Below, piece by piece: positions 1 to 6,973 of a stretch of 18,339 nucleotides of DNA. The position numbers were made by a program, and so were the translations under genes. The notes beneath the pieces were generated by a model. That model ran no database searches and was not told the DNA's origin. It worked only from the letters and a program-made list of their open reading frames with translations. This DNA comes from WTJY01 sp041568735 (lineage in GTDB: Bacteria > Chloroflexota > Anaerolineae > Promineifilales > Promineifilaceae): assembly GCA_041568735.1 (NCBI GenBank), contig JBFFZG010000066.1, forward strand, positions 1 through 18,339, read 5' to 3'. How positions within the stretch are numbered: the stretch's first letter is position 1; each line of letters starts with the position of its first letter.

Positions 1-1
1 C

Positions 2-361
2 GAAACCTGCGGGGTCAGCCGGGTCTTTTACGGGGCGCAGGCCCACGACCTCTACGGCTACTGGGATACGACGCCGGATTTTCTGGCCCGACTCAACGAG
101 GTCTACACCCTCAACCGGCGGACCCCGATTCAAATCGAGGCGCCGTTCGTCACGTATTCGAAGACGGATCTCCTGCGGGTCGGCCTGGCGCTCGGCGTCG
201 ACTACGGCGATACCTGGTCGTGCTACGAAGGTGGGGAGCGGGCCTGCGGCCGCTGCCCGACCTGCGCCGAACGGCTGCAGGCGTTTGCCAACCTGGGGAT
301 CACCGATCCCCTGCCCTACGATGGACGGCCAACCCGTTCCCAGACGCCAATTAAAAAATGA
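2..361 (+). CDS. queC: 7-cyano-7-deazaguanine synthase QueC, 3' part (5' end outside the window)
   Basis: QueC converts 7-carboxy-7-deazaguanine to preQ0 with ATP and ammonia, in the cytoplasmic queuosine pathway. The visible 119 residues are the C-terminal half. They contain a FVTYSKTDLL stretch resembling the conserved QueC 'K-x-E/D-I' segment, followed by the zinc site C-x7-C-x2-C-x2-C (SCYEGGERACGRCPTC), which is diagnostic of QueC. The reading frame is open from base 2 to a TGA at 359-361. The last ~15 residues (after LPYDGRP) form a polar tail beyond the usual family end. A VUT-family membrane protein follows 46 bases downstream on the same strand, supporting a queuosine-precursor role. 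ExsB-like paralogues used in DNA 7-deazaguanine modification share the same zinc site, so the end product (tRNA or DNA base) cannot be decided here. Confidence 0.9.
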   Translation, partial: ETCGVSRVFYGAQAHDLYGYWDTTPDFLARLNEVYTLNRRTPIQIEAPFVTYSKTDLLRVGLALGVDYGDTWSCYEGGERACGRCPTCAERLQAFANLGITDPLPYDGRPTRSQTPIKK

Positions 362-407
362 AATCGGAAAAGATGACGTCCTCCGGGCGCATTCAGACGA
401 GGAAAGA

Positions 408-917
408 ATGATTTATATCGTGCTCTATCTGGTGGCCATCGTCCTGGCCAATCTGAGCGTGGTCGCCTTTGGACCGGCCGTCACCATCGTCAACGCCTTT
501 CTCTTCATCGGGCTCGACCTGACCGCCCGCGACCAGCTGCACGAGGCCTGGCGGGGGAACAATCTCCTGCTCAAAATGACCGGCCTCATCGCCGCCGGGT
601 CGATTCTCTCCTGGCTGCTCAACGCCAATGCCGGGCCGATCGCCCTGGCCTCGTTCGTCGCCTTCGCCGCCGCCGCCACCGTCGACGCCGTCGCCTACCA
701 GCTGCTGGGGGATCTTCCTCGCTGGCTGCGGATCAACGGCAGCAATGTCCCCAGCGCCCTGGTCGACTCGATCGTCTTTCCCACGCTGGCCTTCGGCGGA
801 TTTTTGTGGGGGATCACGCTGGGGCAGTTCGCCGCCAAAGTCCTGGGGGGCTTTCTCTGGTCGCTGGTTTTTCGCTGGTTCGACCGCCGGGAGCCGAACG
901 CCGCCTCTATTTCCTAG
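408..917 (+). CDS. VUT-family (DUF165/YhhQ-like) membrane transporter, probable queuosine-precursor transporter
   Basis: 169 residues with about five hydrophobic segments (roughly 2-21, 24-38, 54-72, 76-98, 118-156). The N-terminal pattern LANLSVVAFGP...NAFLFIGLDLTARD and the later N-G-S-N...VDSIVF segment match the VUT/DUF165 family, whose E. coli member YhhQ takes up preQ0/preQ1. It is shorter than YhhQ (about 220 residues), like the compact VUT proteins known from phages and some bacteria. The frame stays open upstream to a start at 231, but that would overlap queC and add a non-hydrophobic leader. The ATG at 408 is preceded by GAGG (399-402) and begins directly in the first membrane segment, so I chose it. 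Likely co-transcribed with queC. The family call is firm; the substrate is inferred from the family and the neighbour. Confidence 0.85.
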   Translation: MIYIVLYLVAIVLANLSVVAFGPAVTIVNAFLFIGLDLTARDQLHEAWRGNNLLLKMTGLIAAGSILSWLLNANAGPIALASFVAFAAAATVDAVAYQLLGDLPRWLRINGSNVPSALVDSIVFPTLAFGGFLWGITLGQFAAKVLGGFLWSLVFRWFDRREPNAASIS

Positions 918-1038
918 CAAAATTGCCTGGCAAATTGGAACCCAATCCGATCGAGCGGTGTATCTTTAGGTGTAAGATAAAAGCCAGCAAAGCCGCCCGC
1001 CAATCCCATTCTGTCCCGGCGGCGGCCAGGGCAATCGC

Positions 1039-1629
1039 TTGATCGAAAACCAGGTTGTCGACTCGTTAATCACCCGGGCGAAGGCCGGAGATGAGGCGGC
1101 CTGGCAGGCGCTCCTCGACGAGCACCGCCAGGCGGTCTTCCGGCTGGCCTACCTGATCTTGCGCGATCAACAGGAGGCGGAAGACGCGGCGCAGGAAGTC
1201 TTTCTGCGCGCCTTTCTCCACCTCGATTCGTTCGACGCCGGCCGTCCGCTCCGCCCCTGGCTCCTGCGGATCGCGGCCAATATCGCGCGCAACCGGCGGC
1301 GCTCCGCCGGCCGCTACTGGCGGCTTGTTTCCGGCCTTTTCACCCGGCCGCAGGCCGATCCCGCCCACGAGGAGCCGATTGGGGAGGCGGTCCAGGCCCG
1401 GGAGCGATCCCTCCTGCTCTGGCAGGCGGTCCGCACGCTGGCGCCGGCCGCGCAGGAAGCCATCTACCTGCGCTACTTTCTCGACCTGCCCGAAGCGGAG
1501 ACGGCCGAGGTGCTCGATCTCCCGGTGGGGACCGTCAAATCCCGCACCAGCCGGGCGCTGCAGCAGCTGCGAGCCGTGATTCGGCGGGATTTTCCCGCCC
1601 TGGAGGATGATCTTGAGCAGTCCGGTTGA
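1039..1629 (+). CDS. ECF-family RNA polymerase sigma factor
   Basis: 196 residues with the two sigma-70 domains of the extracytoplasmic-function class. Region 2 is at about residues 27-90, including the D-AEDAAQEVFLRAF core and the RPWLLRIAANIARNRRR helix that contacts the -10 element. Region 4 is at about 130-185, with the helix-turn-helix LPEAETAEVLDLPVGTVKSRTSRAL that reads the -35. There is no region 1 or 3, as expected for ECF factors. The start is TTG (1039-1041); no in-frame ATG precedes region 2 and only a weak purine patch lies upstream. The gene overlaps the next, which encodes a one-pass membrane protein in the usual anti-sigma position, and two lipoprotein genes follow. This implies control of an envelope-related regulon. 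No ECF-specific promoter was identified upstream. Confidence 0.93.
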   Translation: MIENQVVDSLITRAKAGDEAAWQALLDEHRQAVFRLAYLILRDQQEAEDAAQEVFLRAFLHLDSFDAGRPLRPWLLRIAANIARNRRRSAGRYWRLVSGLFTRPQADPAHEEPIGEAVQARERSLLLWQAVRTLAPAAQEAIYLRYFLDLPEAETAEVLDLPVGTVKSRTSRALQQLRAVIRRDFPALEDDLEQSG

Positions 1630-2362
1630 ACCCCGTTTTGAGCAGTGGGTCCGGCAGACCGCCGGGGCGTTTCCCTATCCGACCCTGCCGCCAGCCGCAA
1701 AGCTCGCCGACAGGCCCCGACCGCACCGGCCGGGGCTCACGGGCGGGCTGCGCCTGGTGTGGGTGCCGCTGGCGCTCCTCCTCCTGACGGTCGTCCTGCT
1801 GGCCGTGCCTCCGGTGCGGGCCACCCTGCTCGAGATTCTGCGCATTGGCTCGGTGGAAATCCAGGTCGGCCCGGGTGCCCCCACCCCGGCGGCCGCCCCC
1901 CCTCCCCGGTTCGAACTGCCCGATTTGCCCGGCCGGATGTCGCTGGCGGAAGCCGAGCGCTGGCTCAATTTCGACCTCCGCCTGCCGGCCTACCCCGAAG
2001 ATCTCGGGCCGCCCGACGGGGTCTATGTCTACAGCGAGTTCGGCCAGACGGCCGTCTTCGCCTGGCAGCGGGCCCCCCTGCTTCTGCAGATCATCGACAC
2101 CAACATCCTGGTGACGAAGATCGGCCCGGCCAGCTACGCCGAGCCAGTCGAGGTCGGCGGGCAGGAGGGCTTCTGGGTCACCGGGCCGCGCAGCCTGCAG
2201 ACCTATGACACGCAGCTGGGACCGATCGAAGGGTTTGGCCGGGTGGTCGACGGGAATGTGCTGATCTGGGCGGAGGGAGACCTCACGTATCGATTGGAAA
2301 CGGACCGGCCGCTGGCCGAGGCGATCCGCATCGCCGAATCCCTGCAGCCGGCCGGCGATTAG
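1613..2362 (+). CDS. Single-pass membrane protein, probable anti-sigma factor partner of the ECF sigma
   Basis: About 249 residues: a short cytoplasmic head (about 45 residues, FEQWVRQTAGAFPYP), one transmembrane helix (about 47-67, LVWVPLALLLLTVVLLAV), then an extracytoplasmic region. That region has a P/A-rich spacer and a globular part with WLNFDLRLPAYPEDLGPPDGVYVY and the motif PVEVGGQEGFWVTG, resembling DUF4367-type sensor domains behind anti-sigma anchors. It lacks the zinc HxxxCxxC signature of ZAS anti-sigma factors, and the head is shorter than usual. An ATG at 1607 touches the GGAGG (1602-1606) with no spacer. The TTG at 1613 sits 6 bases after it, so I prefer TTG. The 17-base overlap with the sigma gene suggests translational coupling. 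The anti-sigma role is inferred from position and topology, not from a proven domain. Confidence 0.72.
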   Translation: MSSPVEPRFEQWVRQTAGAFPYPTLPPAAKLADRPRPHRPGLTGGLRLVWVPLALLLLTVVLLAVPPVRATLLEILRIGSVEIQVGPGAPTPAAAPPPRFELPDLPGRMSLAEAERWLNFDLRLPAYPEDLGPPDGVYVYSEFGQTAVFAWQRAPLLLQIIDTNILVTKIGPASYAEPVEVGGQEGFWVTGPRSLQTYDTQLGPIEGFGRVVDGNVLIWAEGDLTYRLETDRPLAEAIRIAESLQPAGD

Positions 2363-2379
2363 TGGAGGAAATGGTCGAC

Positions 2380-2925
2380 ATGAAGGAAAAACGCCCTGTT
2401 TACCCTTTCTTTTTCTCAATCCTGGGCCTGCTCGGCGCCGTTTCGCTGCTGCTGGCGGCCTGCCAGCCTGTTTCGGAACCGGCCCAGGCGGCCGGCGCGC
2501 CCGCCAAAATCGAGAGCGGCTGCCCGGTCACCCGGCCGCCCGACCCGCCGTTTGTCCCCCCCGCACCGTCCCCGGCCGAGCCGTCCGACGGCCAGTTCTG
2601 GTGGGGCACGCCGGCCCTCTGGACGGTGCTGCCGGTGGATGGGCGCTGGAACGCCCTGCCTCAGGATGAGCATGGTTTTACCCAGAAAACCTTCTTCTGG
2701 CGGGAGGGATACGACCCGGCCGCCGAACCGCAGCCGGCCCTGACCGTGACCGGACGGCGGCTCGACGGCGACGCCCCGATCGTCACGGTTGCCGAGGCGA
2801 CGCATGGCTACCACCAGGACGCGTTCATGCTGAGCGGTGTCGTGCTGCCCACGGCCGGCTGCTGGGAGATCACCGGCGAATACCAGGGTGAGCGGCTGCG
2901 CTACGTCGTCGAAGTGGGGCCGTAA
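2380..2925 (+). CDS. Small secreted lipoprotein of unknown function
   Basis: 181 residues beginning with a lipoprotein signal peptide: MKEKRP, a hydrophobic core, then the lipobox LLAAC with the lipidated Cys at about residue 28. The mature part has a proline-rich spacer (RPPDPPFVPPAPSPAEPSD) and a compact beta-rich domain. Notable features are FWWGTPALWTVLP near its start and GCWEITGEYQGERLRYVVEV at its end, which reads like an immunoglobulin-like or carbohydrate-binding-like sandwich. I recognise no named family. GTG (2362) and ATG (2371) are in frame upstream, but GGAGGAA (2364-2370) is correctly spaced only for the ATG at 2380, which also gives a normal signal peptide. It lies 17 bases after the anti-sigma-like gene and is probably in the same operon. 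Confidence 0.78.
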   Translation: MKEKRPVYPFFFSILGLLGAVSLLLAACQPVSEPAQAAGAPAKIESGCPVTRPPDPPFVPPAPSPAEPSDGQFWWGTPALWTVLPVDGRWNALPQDEHGFTQKTFFWREGYDPAAEPQPALTVTGRRLDGDAPIVTVAEATHGYHQDAFMLSGVVLPTAGCWEITGEYQGERLRYVVEVGP

Positions 2926-2940
2926 GGCCGGGAGGGCATC

Positions 2941-4170
2941 ATGAAACCCGCACGGCTGATCGCCATTGGGGGGCTGGGGCTGTGGCTGCTGGCGGGCTGC
3001 CGGGCGCCGGAGGCCGTGCCGGCGCTCCGGACGGCACCGCCGCCCCCGGCCGCGGCTGAATCTCAAATCCAGGGACCGCTTCGTTCGGAAGAGGCCTTCC
3101 TCGTCCGCCCGGCCGGCCCGGCCGGGCCGACCGGGGGTTATCACCGGCCCAGTGGGGAGCCGGTCTGGACGCTGCCGGCCGGCCGGCTGGCGGCTGATGG
3201 CCGCAGTCACGTCGCCACCACGAGCGATGCCAGCGATACCCTGATTCGCCGCTACGCCCCCCTGACCGGCCGGCCGGAACAGCTGGTTTCGTTCGCCGGC
3301 CGCTGGGAGCTGGCGGCCGTGTCGGGGAACGGCCGCTGGGCGGCGCTCACGGAATCAGAAGGGGCGCCGGTGCAGACCGCCGGCCGGTCCAGTCCGGTTG
3401 CGGCGACCCGCATCCAGGTCGTCAACCTGGAAACCGGCGCCCTCCTCGAGCCGCTTATCCTCGACGGCCGCTTTGAAATCGAAGCAATCGACAACCTCGG
3501 CGGCGCCCTGTTCTTGATTGAGCATCTCGGCGAGGGGGCCGATGCCCCCTACCAGGTGCGGGTCTATGACCTGGCCGTCGACCGGCTCGACCCGTACCCC
3601 CTGCGCGACAAGCGCTTTTTCGACGAGCTGATGGTCGGCTATGCCTGGGGGACGGTGCCATCCCGGGACGGCCGCTGGCTTTTAACCCTGTATGTCAACA
3701 CCCAGAAAAACACCCCGTTCATCCACCTGCTCAACGTGCGGGACCGCTATTCGGCCTGCATCGAGCTGCCCCGCGGTTCAGGCGATCCCGAGGCATTCAA
3801 AGCCTATACGATGATTGTCTCGCCGCTGGGCAATCAGGTATTCGCCGCCAACCCCCGCCTGGGGGTCGTCTTAACCTACAGTTTGATGAATTTTGAGATT
3901 ACCGGGGTGACCAATTTCGCCGCGCCCGCGGGAGAAATCGCCGATCTGACCCAGACCGGCGCCGCCAGCCCCGACGGGCGGATGGTTTATTTTTCGTACG
4001 GCCGGCAGATCTGGCCGTACGATGGCAAAAACCAGGTCGTCGGCGCGCCGATCCTGGTTGAAGACGAGGTCGTCGGGCTTGGGGTCGATGAAACGACCCG
4101 GGAGCTGCTGATCGCCTTCCGGGACGGCCGGATGATTCGGCGGCCGCCCGATCCCGGATCTTCGCCATAA
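2941..4170 (+). CDS. Secreted lipoprotein, probable beta-propeller
   Basis: 409 residues with a lipoprotein signal peptide (MKPARLIAIGGLGLWLLAGC, Cys at residue 20). A short P/A-rich spacer is followed by repeated beta-strand blocks that resemble WD40/YVTN-type propeller blades: LAADGRSHVAT, VSGNGRWAAL, VPSRDGRWLLTLY, VSPLGNQVFAAN and ASPDGRMVYFSYG. The recurring 'x-S-x-D/N-G-R-x-h-h' turns are seen directly; the propeller fold is inferred. No catalytic motif was recognised, so a binding or sensing role outside the membrane is likely. The ATG at 2941 has GGGAGG upstream at proper distance and lies 15 bases after the previous stop. It is probably the last gene of the sigma/anti-sigma operon. 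Its final codons lie inside a direct repeat that continues past the stop (see 4143-4340). Confidence 0.78.
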   Translation: MKPARLIAIGGLGLWLLAGCRAPEAVPALRTAPPPPAAAESQIQGPLRSEEAFLVRPAGPAGPTGGYHRPSGEPVWTLPAGRLAADGRSHVATTSDASDTLIRRYAPLTGRPEQLVSFAGRWELAAVSGNGRWAALTESEGAPVQTAGRSSPVAATRIQVVNLETGALLEPLILDGRFEIEAIDNLGGALFLIEHLGEGADAPYQVRVYDLAVDRLDPYPLRDKRFFDELMVGYAWGTVPSRDGRWLLTLYVNTQKNTPFIHLLNVRDRYSACIELPRGSGDPEAFKAYTMIVSPLGNQVFAANPRLGVVLTYSLMNFEITGVTNFAAPAGEIADLTQTGAASPDGRMVYFSYGRQIWPYDGKNQVVGAPILVEDEVVGLGVDETTRELLIAFRDGRMIRRPPDPGSSP

Positions 4171-4340
4171 AGGAGGCTTCGGGGTGGGGTAGGTGGTGAG
4201 AGGTGACCCTGGCGGCGGTAGATCCTCGCCGCCCGATCCCGGATCATCGCCAATATGAAGGGGGTGGTTTGGGCGTTGGGGCGGGGTAGGCGGTGAGAGG
4301 TGACCCTGGCGGCGGTGGATCCTCGCCGCCTGCCCCGCCC
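4143..4340. repeat. Two imperfect direct repeats with nested hairpins between convergent genes
   Basis: Copy 1 runs from 4143 to about 4227 and copy 2 from 4228 to about 4324. Both begin with GCCGCCCGATCCCGGATC and share GGTGAGAGGTGACCCTGGCG followed by GCGGT(A/G)GATCCTC. The spacing differs by a 12-base insertion before the second half of copy 2. Each copy makes a hairpin with a perfect 7-bp stem, GGCGGCG/CGCCGCC (4211-4217 with 4227-4233; 4308-4314 with 4324-4330). A larger stem pairs 4279-4293 with 4326-4340 (15 bp with one G-U). There is no T-tract, so this is not a canonical intrinsic terminator. It could still separate the convergent transcripts or be a dispersed repeat. Copy 1 includes the last nine codons and stop of the upstream lipoprotein gene. 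Confidence 0.75.
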
Positions 4341-4349
4341 TAACCACCC

Positions 4350-5801
4350 TCACGGACGAAAAAGATCCGGGGAAACCGGCGCCCGCTCCGGCGGCAGCGG
4401 GGCCGTGTTGTACGTCGTCAGCCCTTCGACCATGACGGGGTAGATGAGCTTCTGTGCCTTATCGGCGATTTCGCCGAAACCCCCGCCAAGATACCAGATC
4501 GCCGCCCCCTTGATCTCGGGGTAGGGAGCGTAGAGCCGGTTGGCCCAGGCGATATCACGCATGGCGCGGTCGATCGAGGGAACGTGATTGTATTCCCAGC
4601 CCCATTCGGTGATCAAAACAGTCGGCCGGGGGATGCCGTAGGCGTCGACCACCTGGAAGAGCTGCTGGAAGCGGCCGACCTTCGACGGGTACTGGTGGCC
4701 GATTTCGTCGGCCAGGTAGCTGTATTCGTGCAGGGCGATCGCCAGCCGGTCCGGGTTGGCCCCGGCCAGCCGCAGGAAAGCCAGCATCGACGGCTGCTGC
4801 CAGTCTTCGACCTCCGGTTCGCCGGATGACCAGCCGAAGGCGGCCCATTTAAACCCGTCCCGCTCGGCCAGGGCGGCGGTGGCCAGAGCGAACTGACCCA
4901 GCCACTCGCTGTGATTCTTATCGACCTCGTTGATCGTCTCGAACCAGACGAGATTTTTGTCCAGCTCCGGCGGCCAGATGGCCACATGCCGCTCCCAGTG
5001 CTCCCGGGCCGCCTCGGCCGGCGGCAGTTTGTAGTTCGGCGTGTCGAATTCGTCCCCGGAAAAGCGGTAGACGAGTACGTGCGGCACGCCGCGCTTCCGG
5101 ATCAACTCCTGGGCTTCGACGAGCGGACCGGTGTCGGCCACCGTTTTCAGGAAAAAGGGAACCCCGGCTTCGTCGAGCCGGCGCATCCATTCGCCAAGCC
5201 CGTTCCGGTTCCCCCCGACGGCGACGTGAAAGCCGATTTTGCTCGTGACGAGGGCTTCTCCCCGCGACTCGATCTCGCGGCGCAGGGCGGCGAAATCGAG
5301 CGTGGGGATCGGGGTCGGGGAGGGCACAGGTGTGATCGACGGGGTTGGCGTCGGCGAGGCGGCCAGCCCGAGCAGGGGCAGGAAGAGATCGCCGTTGGTG
5401 CTGGCGGCCGGCCGGCCCGTCCGGCCCGGCGTGGGGAGCTGAGTGGCCGCCGGTGGGTAAGGGGTGGGTGGAGTCGTGGCCGCCGGGTAGGCCGCATCAG
5501 GGGTGACCGCCGGCGGCGGATCGACCTCCGGCGCGGCCGGACTGGAGGCCCTGAGGGTGGGGGTCGGGTCGAGGGCGGCCACCTCTAGGGAAGGGGGTGG
5601 GGGAAAGGTCGCCGTGGCCGGCGCCGCGCCGCCGCCGCAGGCCGAAAGGAGCAGGGCGGCGAAGCCGGCCAAAACGGCCAGGGCCGCCCCGGTCCGGTGC
5701 CGCCGCCGCGCCCGCTCATCCGGTCTCGTCTGTTCCCTATGCCTTTTCAAGTCGTTCGCCGCTGGCGCTGTCCGGGGAGAATGGTTATTTTGTTCAACCA
5801 A
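4350..5801 (-). CDS. Lipoprotein with a C-terminal clan GH-A-like glycoside hydrolase (TIM-barrel) domain
   Basis: 483 residues. A basic N-terminal stretch leads to a hydrophobic segment and lipobox LLLSAC (Cys 55). Then comes a long Pro/Thr/Ala linker (about 60-168, with several P-T-P repeats) and a globular domain (about 175-470). That domain has the GH-A hallmark pair: Asn-Glu in WFETINEVD (E292, candidate acid/base) and Glu in LITEWGWEY (E399, candidate nucleophile). HEY at 358-360 and AIWYLGGG at 434-441 fit the barrel. This resembles GH39/GH5-like secreted glycosidases, but no exact family or substrate can be assigned. The start is TTG at 5801, overlapping the upstream peptidase gene by 8 bases; a second in-frame TTG lies at codon 18. 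The N-terminal stretch is long for a signal peptide, so the start is uncertain. Confidence 0.78.
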   Translation of the reverse strand: MVEQNNHSPRTAPAANDLKRHREQTRPDERARRRHRTGAALAVLAGFAALLLSACGGGAAPATATFPPPPSLEVAALDPTPTLRASSPAAPEVDPPPAVTPDAAYPAATTPPTPYPPAATQLPTPGRTGRPAASTNGDLFLPLLGLAASPTPTPSITPVPSPTPIPTLDFAALRREIESRGEALVTSKIGFHVAVGGNRNGLGEWMRRLDEAGVPFFLKTVADTGPLVEAQELIRKRGVPHVLVYRFSGDEFDTPNYKLPPAEAAREHWERHVAIWPPELDKNLVWFETINEVDKNHSEWLGQFALATAALAERDGFKWAAFGWSSGEPEVEDWQQPSMLAFLRLAGANPDRLAIALHEYSYLADEIGHQYPSKVGRFQQLFQVVDAYGIPRPTVLITEWGWEYNHVPSIDRAMRDIAWANRLYAPYPEIKGAAIWYLGGGFGEIADKAQKLIYPVMVEGLTTYNTAPLPPERAPVSPDLFRP

Positions 5802-6942
5802 CCTGGATCAGCTCCCGGGGAAACGATGTCAGGAGGCGGTGACCCCGGGGGGTGACGACGATATTGTCTTCGATGCGGGCGCCGCCCAGGTCGGGAACAT
5901 AGACTCCCGGCTCGACGGTAAAGGTCATGCCCGGCACGAGTGGATCGGCCACGCCGGTCATCATCGAAGGCGCTTCGTGCACTTCCAGGCCGAGCCCGTG
6001 GCCGGTGCGGTGGATGAAATATTCCCCGTAGCCGGCCGCTTCGATGACCCCGCGGGCCGCTTCGTCGACCTGGCTGCAGGTATTCCCGGGCCGCACGGCC
6101 GCCACGCCGGCCTCGTTGGCCGCCCGCACGACGTCATAGAGGTTTTTGAGTTCGTCCGACACCTCGCCGACGGCGAAGGTGCGGGTGAGGTCGGATGGGT
6201 AATCGTCGACGATCGCCCCCCAGTCGATGGTCAGCAGCTCTCCATCGGCGAGCGGCCGGTCGGTGGGAACGGCGTGCGGCGAGGCCCCGTTGGGGCCGCT
6301 GGCCACGATCGGATCGAAGGCCGGTTTGTCCGCTCCGGCGTCGAGCAGAGCCAGGTTGAGCATGGCGGCGACCTGTTTTTCCGTCAGGCCGCTCTCGATC
6401 CGCGGCAGGACGGCCTTCATGGCGGCTTCGGCCACCGCGACCGCCCGCGCCATGCGGGCCAGCTCCTCCTCGTCTTTACAGAGCCGCATGCCGTTGAGAA
6501 TGGGATCGGCGTATTCCCGCTGAATACCGGCGGCGAACTCCTCGATGAGATCCCATTCGAAGACGCGCATGTAGAGTTTTTCCACGGCCAGCGTCTTGCC
6601 GGCCATGCCCAGGGCGCGGCAGGCCTGCTGAAAAGCGCCCATGTACCCCTCGCCGTCTCCCCAGGCAAAAACCCGCGCCGGGATGACGCCGGCCGCCGCC
6701 GCTTTGGACGCTTCCAGGCGGGGAATGATCACCGCCGGCTCGCCGACGACCGGAATGAGAAAGACGAGCGGCCGTTCGCTCAAATGGGCGTGGATGCCGC
6801 TGACGTAGAGGAGATTGGGGCCCGGAACGAGGGCCATGGCATCGAGATGCCGCTTCTGCAGTTCCGCCTGAATGATTCTGAGCCGTTTATCGTTGATCAT
6901 ACGCTGAAGATCCACTTCCCGGGTGAAGCTGGTTGGAGCCAT
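5794..6942 (-). CDS. M24-family metallopeptidase (Xaa-Pro aminopeptidase/dipeptidase-like)
   Basis: 382 residues: an N-terminal creatinase-like domain (about 15-150) and a C-terminal pita-bread catalytic domain (about 160-375). The five metal ligands of the M24 family are all visible: D240 (TIDWG), D251 (PSDLTRTF), H315 (HRTGHGLG), E344 (FTVEPGVY) and E358 (ARIEDN). The supporting histidines H223 (SPHAVP) and H322 (VHEAP) are also present. The protein should cleave Xaa-Pro peptides in the cytoplasm; no signal peptide is present. The ATG at 6942 gives the full frame, and an ATG at codon 15 (MINDKR) is an alternative; neither has a strong ribosome-binding site. The gene follows nfeD by 31 bases and overlaps the glycosidase gene by 8, consistent with one operon. 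Confidence 0.92.
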   Translation of the reverse strand: MAPTSFTREVDLQRMINDKRLRIIQAELQKRHLDAMALVPGPNLLYVSGIHAHLSERPLVFLIPVVGEPAVIIPRLEASKAAAAGVIPARVFAWGDGEGYMGAFQQACRALGMAGKTLAVEKLYMRVFEWDLIEEFAAGIQREYADPILNGMRLCKDEEELARMARAVAVAEAAMKAVLPRIESGLTEKQVAAMLNLALLDAGADKPAFDPIVASGPNGASPHAVPTDRPLADGELLTIDWGAIVDDYPSDLTRTFAVGEVSDELKNLYDVVRAANEAGVAAVRPGNTCSQVDEAARGVIEAAGYGEYFIHRTGHGLGLEVHEAPSMMTGVADPLVPGMTFTVEPGVYVPDLGGARIEDNIVVTPRGHRLLTSFPRELIQVG

Positions 6943-6973
6943 GTGCCGGCCGGCGAAGGCCCGGTAGAGGCTG

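Noticed and set aside
231..407. Upstream extension of the VUT transporter gene
   Set aside because: It would overlap queC in another frame and add a non-conserved leader; GAGG and the first membrane helix fit the ATG at 408.
1535..3210. Long minus-strand open frames (1535-2419 and 2416-3210)
   Set aside because: They are antisense to the sigma operon genes, with arginine/glycine/proline-rich translations and no domain signal.
4143..4340. CRISPR-like array
   Set aside because: Only two imperfect copies, 85-97 bases long with no unique spacers between them, so it is not a CRISPR array.
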